DNA of 16,872 nucleotides from Verrucomicrobiales bacterium (GTDB lineage: Bacteria > Verrucomicrobiota > Verrucomicrobiia > Verrucomicrobiales > Akkermansiaceae), in the NCBI GenBank assembly GCA_002729295.1, contig PBTU01000032.1, positions 13,645-30,516 on the forward strand, in the 5' to 3' direction. Both the position numbers and the translations under genes were made by a program. Shown piece by piece: positions 7,573 through 14,138 of the stretch; within the stretch, counting starts at the first letter, position 1, and each line of letters opens with the position of its first letter. Under the pieces are notes generated by a model. The model searched no databases, was not told the DNA's origin, and worked only from the letters and a program-made list of their open reading frames with translations.

Positions 7573-9333
7573 ATGCGTCTCACCACTCTTTTACTCACCC
7601 TCTCCACGGCTCTGGCTTTTAGTCAGAAACCCAACATCGTCATCGTCATCACCGATGACCAAGGCTACGGCGATCTCGGCTGCCACGGCAATCCTGTCAT
7701 CAAGACGCCCCACATTGACAAGCTCCACGACGAATCAACCGTCCTCACCGACTACCACGTTGCTCCGACCTGCTCACCGACCCGTGCTGCGCTTCTCACC
7801 GGTCACTGGACCAACCGCACCGGCGTCTGGCACACCATTCAGGGCCGCTCGATGATTCGTGAAAACGAAGTAACCCTCGGGCAACATTTCTCCTCCGACT
7901 ACGCCACCGGCATGTTCGGCAAATGGCACCTCGGCGACAACTACCCTTACCGTCCCGAAGATCGCGGCTTCACCGAAGTCTACCGCCACGGCGGCGGCGG
8001 CGTGGGACAAACTCCCGACCTCTGGGACAACTCCTACTTCGACGGAAACTACTTCCACAATGGCAAGATCGTTCCCGCCAAGGGATTCTGCACCGACGTT
8101 TTCTTCAACAAGGCCAACGACTTCATCAAGACAAACGCCACAGCGAAAAAGCCCTTCCTGGCTTACATTTCCCTCAACGCGCCACACAGCCCGTTTCATT
8201 GCCCGCAAAAGTATCTCGATCTTTATAAAGACCAGGAGGACAAGATCGCGGCCTTCTTCGGTATGATCACCAACATCGATGAGAACGTCGGCAAAACTCG
8301 TAAACTCATCAAAGAACTCGGTATTGAAGAGAACACCATCTTCATCTTCACCACCGACAACGGAACCGCCACCGGCCGCAATATCTTCAACGCTGGCATG
8401 AGAGGCGGAAAAGGATCAGAATACGACGGAGGACACCGGGTCCCCATGTTCGTCCATTGGCCCGCTGCTGGACTCAACCAACACCGCAAGGTCGACACCC
8501 TCTCCCACGCAGTCGATCTCGTCCCCACTCTTCTCGACGTCTGCGAAGTCTCCAACAAAGGCGATATCAAATTTGATGGTCTTTCACTCAAGAACCTCTT
8601 CGATTCTGACGCGAGTATCGAGTGGCCCGACCGCTACCTTGTCACCGATTCCCAACGTGTTGTCGATCCCGTCAAATGGCGAAAGTCCGCCGTGATGTCC
8701 CAGCAATACCGACTCATCAATGGCAAGGAACTCTACGACATTAAAGCCGATTCCGGTCAAAAGAAAGACATCGCCAAGAACAAGCCAAACCAGGTCAAAA
8801 AGATGCGAGCCTTCTACGACGCCTGGTGGTCAGAGCTTAAGCCGACCTTCGCACAAACTACCGAGATCTATCTCGGCCATCCCGACCACCCGTCTGTCAC
8901 CATGACCGCACACGATTGGCTCAATATTTCCCCACCGTGGAACCAAGGGCACATCCGCAAAGGCCAGGGAGCACAGACAAAACAGTTCGGCGGTCACTGG
9001 GCCGTCAAGGTTCTCAAGGAAGGAACCTACAAAGTCTCTCTCCGTCGCTGGCCCACCGAAGCCAACCACCCTATCACCGCCTCACTTCCTCCAGGTAAAG
9101 ATGTCCCCGGAGCCTCTAAAGCCTTCCGCGCTAACGATGGAGTCTCTCTCAAGATGACCACCGCCTCCCTCCGCATCAACGGCAAGGAAATTGCCTCCAA
9201 GCCGGTCGGTGAAAAAGACGCCGTCATTACCTTTACAGCCACACTCACCAAAGGCTCCCACGCCCTCGCTCCCGTCTTCATTTCCGAAAAAGGAGAAACC
9301 GGAGCCTTCTACTGCATCGTGGAAGCCCAGTAA
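7573..9333 (+). CDS. Secreted type I sulfatase (arylsulfatase family, Cys-type formylglycine site)
   Basis: The enzyme hydrolyses sulfate esters, in this setting most likely on sulfated polysaccharides; the exact substrate cannot be read from sequence. The start at 7573 gives a Sec signal peptide (MRLTTLLLTLSTALAFS) directly followed by the sulfatase opening PNIVIVITDDQGYGD (metal ligands D28, D29). An upstream in-frame ATG at 7531 would overlap the previous gene and bury the signal. Other motifs: CSPTRAALLTG with C67 as the residue converted to formylglycine, GKWHLGD (K117, H119) and TTDNGTATG (D262, N263). After the catalytic domain (to about residue 430), a C-terminal beta-rich region of about 150 residues includes GGHWAVKVLKEGTYKVSLRR and a late ITFTATLTKGSHAL stretch. 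A separate formylglycine-generating enzyme must be encoded elsewhere. Total 586 aa. Confidence 0.94.
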   Translation: MRLTTLLLTLSTALAFSQKPNIVIVITDDQGYGDLGCHGNPVIKTPHIDKLHDESTVLTDYHVAPTCSPTRAALLTGHWTNRTGVWHTIQGRSMIRENEVTLGQHFSSDYATGMFGKWHLGDNYPYRPEDRGFTEVYRHGGGGVGQTPDLWDNSYFDGNYFHNGKIVPAKGFCTDVFFNKANDFIKTNATAKKPFLAYISLNAPHSPFHCPQKYLDLYKDQEDKIAAFFGMITNIDENVGKTRKLIKELGIEENTIFIFTTDNGTATGRNIFNAGMRGGKGSEYDGGHRVPMFVHWPAAGLNQHRKVDTLSHAVDLVPTLLDVCEVSNKGDIKFDGLSLKNLFDSDASIEWPDRYLVTDSQRVVDPVKWRKSAVMSQQYRLINGKELYDIKADSGQKKDIAKNKPNQVKKMRAFYDAWWSELKPTFAQTTEIYLGHPDHPSVTMTAHDWLNISPPWNQGHIRKGQGAQTKQFGGHWAVKVLKEGTYKVSLRRWPTEANHPITASLPPGKDVPGASKAFRANDGVSLKMTTASLRINGKEIASKPVGEKDAVITFTATLTKGSHALAPVFISEKGETGAFYCIVEAQ

Positions 9334-9405
9334 CACGCTGAAACGCCGGGCTCCAGCTCGACTCTCACATTAACAGGCCCAATTGTTCATACGTCCATCT
9401 AGAAT

Positions 9406-10350
9406 ATGCTCGCATTTTCAACCTGCTGGAACAACGCCCGCCACACTGATGGCGAGCACATGATCAACGAAATCCTCGAACTAGGTTTCGACACCATGGA
9501 GCTTTCCCACGGCATGACCGTAGCCAAGCTCCCCGGGATCCAGCGGGCCTTCGATGCCGGTCGCTTCAATTGTGTTGGCGTGCACAATTACTTCCCCTCG
9601 CCCACCGAGATCATGATCGATGCACCTGACGCGTATCAATACTCTGCCAACCACCCGCCGGAGCGCTCCCGCGCCCACAGTGAAACGCTCAAGACCCTCA
9701 AAATGGCCGAACGCTTCGGCGCCAGCTATGTCGTCCTGCACATGGGTTCCATCCCCAACATGCCCCACCGCGATTGGACCAAGCTGCTCATGCAAAAACT
9801 CATAAAAGGAGAGCAACTCTCCGACCAATACGCCGACAACAAACTCGCCGCGGTCCAGCGACGTGAAAAAAGCGGCCCCAAGTATTACAAACGTGCCATT
9901 GATGTTCTCGAACGCCTCATCGAACCAGCCAAGCAAGCCGGTGTTGTTCTCGCCGTTGAGTCACGCTCCAAATACGAAGACGTCCCCGACGAAAGAGAAA
10001 TGGTCGCCCTTCAAGAACACTTCTCGGACTGCCCGCAAATCGGCTACTGGCACGACTTCGGCCACGTTGGCCTGAAGCACAATCTCGGCCTCCTCGATCA
10101 CGACCAGTGGCTCGCCAAGATGGAACCCTATCTGATTGGCGCCCACCTGCACGACGTGCAATGGCCCGACCGCGACCACCGCGTCCCTCTCACCGGCAGC
10201 CTGCCTTACGACCAGCTTCTCAAGCACTTCAAACCTGAGATGCCTCTGACCTGGGAACTCTCGCCGACCCGCCAGACCAAGCAGATCGAGAATGCAGTGA
10301 AACTCTGGCGCGCCAGGTATCCCGAAACTCTCAAGGAGCCTGCGAAGTAA
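9406..10350 (+). CDS. Sugar phosphate isomerase/epimerase-like TIM-barrel protein (xylose isomerase-like)
   Basis: This soluble 314-residue protein of the AP-endonuclease-2/xylose-isomerase-like TIM-barrel family has no signal peptide. Members isomerise or epimerise sugars, or cleave DNA at AP sites. Likely metal ligands and catalytic residues fall at barrel strand ends: E32 (TMELSHG), H112 (VLHMGS), E185 (VLAVESRS), D217/H220 (GYWHDFGH), H247/H249 (GAHLHD) and E284 (LTWELSP). Endonuclease IV-specific zinc-site spacing is not evident, so a sugar-active role is more likely, consistent with the sulfatase 73 bp upstream. The substrate is unknown. The coding end overlaps the convergent mnmA end by 20 bp. 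The start ATG at 9406 begins the first beta strand (MLAFSTCWNN); no Shine-Dalgarno sequence. Confidence 0.85.
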   Translation: MLAFSTCWNNARHTDGEHMINEILELGFDTMELSHGMTVAKLPGIQRAFDAGRFNCVGVHNYFPSPTEIMIDAPDAYQYSANHPPERSRAHSETLKTLKMAERFGASYVVLHMGSIPNMPHRDWTKLLMQKLIKGEQLSDQYADNKLAAVQRREKSGPKYYKRAIDVLERLIEPAKQAGVVLAVESRSKYEDVPDEREMVALQEHFSDCPQIGYWHDFGHVGLKHNLGLLDHDQWLAKMEPYLIGAHLHDVQWPDRDHRVPLTGSLPYDQLLKHFKPEMPLTWELSPTRQTKQIENAVKLWRARYPETLKEPAK

Positions 10351-11428
10351 GATCACCCACCCGCTCAAAAATACCACCGCCCAACAAGCGACCGCCTTCA
10401 TAAAAGGCACAAATCTGTCCTGGCGTCAGCGCCCGTTGTGGCCGCGAAAATTCCACCTCAAGCTTCCCTTCGTCGGTTTTCTGCACGGTGACAATTTCTC
10501 CCTTCGCTCGATAACGTGGCTGCGCTTCCACCCTCCCCCCTGTCACAGCTTCGCCCAACCACGACAGCGACCCCACGGTGCACTTCGAAGTATAAAGCCC
10601 CGACGTCGTTGTCTCATCCCAACCCACTACGAGTTGGTTTTTCTCCGGAATTTTCCCCACCACGACATAAGCCATCCCCTCACGTGGCGACGCCACGCCA
10701 TGTCCTTTCCGCTGACCCATGGTGTATAGATGCAAACCATCATGCCGCCCCATCACCGCGCCATCGAGATCAACAATCTCGCCCGGTGAATCCGGAACGT
10801 AATGCCGCAGAAAATCACTCATTTTGATATTCCCAATAAAACAAATCCCCTGGCTATCCTTCTTTTCCGCCGTCGGCAAATTGAATCGACGGGCCACTTC
10901 GCGCACCTCCGGCTTGAGCATTTCGCCCGCCGGGAAGCGTGCGTGCTTTGCCTGAAACTGCGTCATCATTGCCAAAAAATACGATTGGTCCTTATTCGGG
11001 TCAGCCCCCCGCAACAAATCCGCCGGGCCATCCTTACGCACTCTCCGGCGGACATAGTGCCCCGTTCCCACCGCCTCAAATCCCTGTTTCAACGCATAAT
11101 CGAGAAAGACTCCGAATTTCATCTCCCGATTGCACATCACATCCGGATTCGGCGTAATTCCCTCACGATATCCTTCCAACAGGTAATCAACAATCCGCTC
11201 ACGATACTGGACGATCAAATCCACCACGCGAAACTCAATCCCGAGCGTCTTCGCCACCGCGTGGGCATCATCCAGATCACTTTCCCAGGGACAATCTCCC
11301 GGCAGCCCTTCCTCATTGATCCAGTTCTTCATATAGCCACCCACGACTTCGTGTCCTTGCTCGATGAGCAAAGCTGCTGCCGCCGAGGAATCCACCCCGC
11401 CTGATAGTCCGACCATGATCCGCGCCAC
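10331..11428 (-). CDS. mnmA: tRNA-specific 2-thiouridylase MnmA
   Basis: MnmA adenylates and thiolates uridine 34 of tRNA-Lys/Glu/Gln using sulfur relayed from a cysteine desulfurase. Motifs: PP-loop GLSGGVDSSAAAALL, the substrate-binding NPDVMCNREMKFG with catalytic C99, GTGHYVRR, DQSYFLAMM (the family's KDQSYFL), and KKDSQGICFIG with the second catalytic C196. The C-terminal beta-barrel (about 255-365) includes RYRAKGEI and EFSRPQRALTPGQ. Length 365 aa is normal. The start is uncertain: TTG at 11434, GTG at 11428 and ATG at 11416 are in frame. GTG is preferred because it gives MARIMVGLSGG, the usual number of residues before the PP-loop. The 3' end overlaps the convergent isomerase gene by 20 bp. 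Confidence 0.95.
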   Translation of the reverse strand: MARIMVGLSGGVDSSAAAALLIEQGHEVVGGYMKNWINEEGLPGDCPWESDLDDAHAVAKTLGIEFRVVDLIVQYRERIVDYLLEGYREGITPNPDVMCNREMKFGVFLDYALKQGFEAVGTGHYVRRRVRKDGPADLLRGADPNKDQSYFLAMMTQFQAKHARFPAGEMLKPEVREVARRFNLPTAEKKDSQGICFIGNIKMSDFLRHYVPDSPGEIVDLDGAVMGRHDGLHLYTMGQRKGHGVASPREGMAYVVVGKIPEKNQLVVGWDETTTSGLYTSKCTVGSLSWLGEAVTGGRVEAQPRYRAKGEIVTVQKTDEGKLEVEFSRPQRALTPGQICAFYEGGRLLGGGIFERVGDLTSQAP

Positions 11429-11456
11429 AAACAAAACCTACCGCTCCCGCGCATTT

Positions 11457-11505
11457 TTCAAAGTTCAGAGTTCAATCTTCAGAATTCCATGTTCATGGTT
11501 CAGCC
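11457..11505 (+). repeat. Degenerate heptanucleotide tandem repeat, seven units, ending at a GTG start codon
   Basis: Seven consecutive 7-bp units begin at 11457, 11464, 11471, 11478, 11485, 11492 and 11499. Each opens with TTC and six of seven with TTCA (for example TTCAAAG, TTCAGAG, TTCATGG). The last base of the array is immediately followed by the GTG start codon at 11506. The register is exact with no indels, but the last three bases of each unit vary. It fills most of the divergent gap between mnmA and the gene at 11506, so it must overlap the promoter or 5' leader of one or both. Confidence 0.65.
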
Positions 11506-12363
11506 GTGGCCGACGAAGAAACTAGGAAAACCGAAGAGCAAGCAGCCCGCTCACCCTTCGCCGGATGTCTCATTCTCATTGTGATGGGACTCGTCATTCT
11601 CGTGCTGATCTCGTCAGCTGCTTACTTTCTCAAGAAGCAAACCAGCTCATTTATGGAATTCACCGAGGAAGAAGCCAAACCCACGCCCGTCCTCAAGCTT
11701 GAAGGCCGCGAGCAGGCCGTCAACTCCCTCTCAAACCGCCTCCGGCATTTTGCTCACGAAATTGAAAACAAGCGCGCTGCCGAAATCGAACTCTCGGCCG
11801 AGGACCTCAACCTCGCCGTAGCTCAATTCGACGACCTCAAGAACTTCCGCGGACAACTTTCCATCGAATCAATCACGCCCGATCTCATCTCCGGCCTAAT
11901 CCACTTTCCACTCAGTTCGACCCAAGAACTCCCCGAATTTATCTGTTCCCTCCTCAGCATCGAGCGACGCGAAAATAATATTAACGGCACTTTCACTGCC
12001 AAACCTCTCCTCACCTCTGGAAAACTCATCTTCAACCTAGAAACCCTCACTCCATTCAAGGGGGAAATGCCCGAAGCCTTCTTCGAGGGAATCTCCCGCA
12101 TCATGATCTCCGGTGAGCTCAAGGAAGAAGACGCCCTCCAGCTCCAGCTCAACAAACTCACAGGCGCCTCATTGAAGAACGGATTCTTCGTTCTGGCCTA
12201 CTCTCCCGACGCCACGCCACCCGATGCCCTCATCGAATCCGACAAACTGGCAGATAAAGCCAAGCAATTTGCTGCCCTCGGCGCCGTCATTCTCATCCTC
12301 TCGATGATCCTCCTCTTCATCATCCTGAGCCGCCGTCGCAAAGCAAAACGGGAAGGAAATTAA
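11506..12363 (+). CDS. Hypothetical membrane protein with two flanking helices and an extracytoplasmic domain (285 aa)
   Basis: I do not recognise a family. Visible layout: an acidic N-terminal tail (1-17), a membrane helix about 20-42, a polar domain of about 210 residues (43-255), a second helix about 257-275 and a basic tail (RRRKAKREGN). Positive-inside charges place both ends in the cytoplasm and the central domain in the periplasm. The central part has alternating beta-like stretches (AAEIELSAEDLNLAVAQ, GTFTAKPLLTSGKLIFNLE), loosely reminiscent of lipid-binding or AsmA/YpmS-like folds; that is a guess only. The GTG start is chosen because upstream ATGs at 11489 and 11495 are out of frame and the 7-bp repeat ends exactly here. 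The gene lies 52 bp before the ClpP-like gene on the same strand and may form a pair with it. Confidence 0.75.
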   Translation: MADEETRKTEEQAARSPFAGCLILIVMGLVILVLISSAAYFLKKQTSSFMEFTEEEAKPTPVLKLEGREQAVNSLSNRLRHFAHEIENKRAAEIELSAEDLNLAVAQFDDLKNFRGQLSIESITPDLISGLIHFPLSSTQELPEFICSLLSIERRENNINGTFTAKPLLTSGKLIFNLETLTPFKGEMPEAFFEGISRIMISGELKEEDALQLQLNKLTGASLKNGFFVLAYSPDATPPDALIESDKLADKAKQFAALGAVILILSMILLFIILSRRRKAKREGN

Positions 12364-12415
12364 GACTGGACCAAAAAGATTGTAGATTGGTCTCTTTTCA
12401 GGCGTAATTCCACTC

Positions 12416-13741
12416 ATGTTGAAAACCAGTCTCACTCTGGCCGCCATTATGACCATGGCCGCCCACGGTAATCCCGCCAAAGCCCCAGCCAAGAAAGACG
12501 CGCCTGTCGCGAAAAAAGAAGCCAAGGCCGCTCCTGCTAAAAAGAAGGAGGGGGCCAAGAAAGCCCCGGAAAAGCCCAAGAATTCCAAACTCGAACAAGC
12601 TCGGAAGGATCAGGAAGAGCTGACCCTTCACAACGCTCTCGCCGCCGAGAAATCAAAAAACGAGACCAACGACCTCCGCGCAGAACTGGCCGTCCTGAAA
12701 CTCGAAAAAGAAATCCTCACCGAGAAGCTTGCCCTCGCCACCATCAAGGAGTCTTCCAAATCTGCCGACGCCATTTCCAAGTTCATGGCGGAAAAGGAAA
12801 AGCTCACCCGTGAAGCTGCCCTCGCCAAACTTGAAGCCGACAAACTAGCCAGCGAAGTCAAAGCCCTCCAGGCCGCCTCTTCCCTCAAGACAAGCGCCCT
12901 CCAAGCGGAGATCTCCGAAATAGAAGCCAAGGAGAAGCGTGAGAACTACGCCAATGCTACTCCGGAGTATCTCGCAAATCCCCTCCTCAAGAATGGCACC
13001 CTCGTCGTCTCCGACCGCCGCATTCCTTTCAATGGACCAGTCACCTCACGCCTCGCGGACCAAGTCACCACGCGCATCAATTATTTCAACAACAAGGACC
13101 CGAAGAAGCCCATCTTCATCGTCATTGATGACTCACCCGGCGGATCTGTCATGGCCGGCTACCGTATCCTCAAAGCAATGGAAGGCTCGGAAGCTCCCGT
13201 CTATGTAGTCGTGAAATCCTTCGCTGCCTCCATGGCTGCCTGCATTACTACCCTGGCCGAGAAATCTTACGCCTATCCCAATGCCGTCATCCTTCACCAC
13301 CAGATCAGTCAGACCTTTATGTTCTCAAGCTTGAACCTCACCGATCAAAAGGAAAACTACGAAGACATGAAGAAATGGTGGGCCCGCCTTGCTGATCCCA
13401 TTTCCCAGAAAATGGGCATCACCTCCGACGAGTTCATCGAAATGATGTACAACAAAACCAAGTCCGGAGACTGGACCGAATTCGGTGACGACGCCAAAAA
13501 ACTCAAGTGGGTCGACAACGTCGTCGAGCGTATCCACGAAACCTCGCTACTCAAAAATCCCGATGCCAAGAAGCCGGTCGCAACCGTCACCCGCACCACC
13601 GAAGCAGGGGTCACGTCAAGACCCGACGGACTCGTTCCTGCCATCGACGACAAAGGAAACCCTTACCTGATCCTTCCCCGTCGCAACCCGAAGGACGTTT
13701 ACCTCATGTATAACCCCGACGGCTACTACCGGTTTAAGTAG
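12416..13741 (+). CDS. Exported coiled-coil protein with a ClpP/S14-like serine protease domain (441 aa)
   Basis: Domains in order: a probable Sec signal (MLKTSLTLAAIMTMAAHG, 1-18); a Lys/Ala/Pro-rich linker (19-58); a long charged coiled coil (about 59-175); a ClpP-like domain (about 190-372); and a C-terminal tail (373-441) ending NPDGYYRFK. The ClpP resemblance is clear: VIDDSPGGSVMAGYRI (237-251) matches the oxyanion-hole region, FAASMAA (269-275) gives nucleophile S272, and NAVILHHQ gives catalytic H295. WVDNVV near 365-370 matches the conserved GLVDxI strand. The third triad residue is doubtful: where ClpP has Asp in an ERDTERD-type helix, this protein reads MMYNKTKSGD, with Asn346 at the aligned place. 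True ClpP is cytoplasmic, about 200 aa, and lacks the signal, linker and coiled coil. It may therefore be a periplasmic protease, a peptidase scaffold or an inactive relative. A strong terminator follows. Confidence 0.85.
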   Translation: MLKTSLTLAAIMTMAAHGNPAKAPAKKDAPVAKKEAKAAPAKKKEGAKKAPEKPKNSKLEQARKDQEELTLHNALAAEKSKNETNDLRAELAVLKLEKEILTEKLALATIKESSKSADAISKFMAEKEKLTREAALAKLEADKLASEVKALQAASSLKTSALQAEISEIEAKEKRENYANATPEYLANPLLKNGTLVVSDRRIPFNGPVTSRLADQVTTRINYFNNKDPKKPIFIVIDDSPGGSVMAGYRILKAMEGSEAPVYVVVKSFAASMAACITTLAEKSYAYPNAVILHHQISQTFMFSSLNLTDQKENYEDMKKWWARLADPISQKMGITSDEFIEMMYNKTKSGDWTEFGDDAKKLKWVDNVVERIHETSLLKNPDAKKPVATVTRTTEAGVTSRPDGLVPAIDDKGNPYLILPRRNPKDVYLMYNPDGYYRFK

Positions 13742-13762
13742 GCCCGCCTCATCATTTTCAAC

Positions 13763-13791
13763 AAGCCCGGCCTCACACGCCGGGCTTTTTT
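13763..13791 (+). terminator. Intrinsic terminator after the ClpP-like gene
   Basis: A perfect 9-bp stem (AAGCCCGGC / GCCGGGCTT) surrounds a 7-nt loop (CTCACAC) and runs into an uninterrupted T tract ending at 13791. It lies 21 bp after the TAG stop at 13739-13741. It is the clearest terminator in the window and separates this unit from acnB. Confidence 0.93.
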
Positions 13792-14138
13792 ATCAACAGA
13801 GCCACGGCGCCCTCGTCGCTTCTCAACCAAGCGCTATCGAGGGTGGGCTTCCAGCTCGTGAATTTCCCTTGATGATTTCCGACTCAAGCGATTCCATCGC
13901 ACCCCTATCCAACAAAGAGCCGACTTAATCGGCCCCTCTGCGGGCGGCTCACTGCCGAAACAATCATTTCTGTGGACTTTATTCGTCTATCGGGGAGTCA
14001 AAATCTTCCAGTCTTGACGTATTTGGGGTTTTTCTTGCCGTCATTCCGGCCTAAAATCTGCTCCATGATTTCCGCAACTCACAGAACCAGTGGGGAAATT
14101 AGAAATTTCACGTACTAAGTTACACTCTTCACGCCATC
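13792..14138. other. Intergenic region before acnB, no gene seen; contains a two-tier hairpin
   Basis: No credible ORF, tRNA or known riboswitch was seen. At 13808-13845 a bipartite inverted repeat can fold: outer arms CCCTCG / CGAGGG, inner arms CGCTT / AAGCG and loop CTCAACC. Just after it, GGGCTTCCAGCTCG (13845-13858) nearly repeats GGGCTCCAGCTCG found after the sulfatase stop (about 9350). A second small inverted repeat, GCCGA-cttaa-TCGGC, lies at 13919-13933, and GAAATT-aga-AATTTC at 14095-14109. The acnB promoter should be within the last 150 bp, but no well-spaced -35/-10 pair stands out. Confidence 0.5.

Noticed and set aside
12369..12392. Inverted repeat GACCAA / TTGGTC followed by TCTTTT after the gene at 11506, possible terminator
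   Set aside because: Only six pairs with a 12-nt loop and a broken T tract; it would also separate a likely operon pair. Too weak to call.
14014..14057. TTGACG and TAAAAT upstream of acnB as a sigma70-type promoter
   Set aside because: Each hexamer is good alone, but the spacing between them is 32 bp, and neither has a partner at 16-18 bp.
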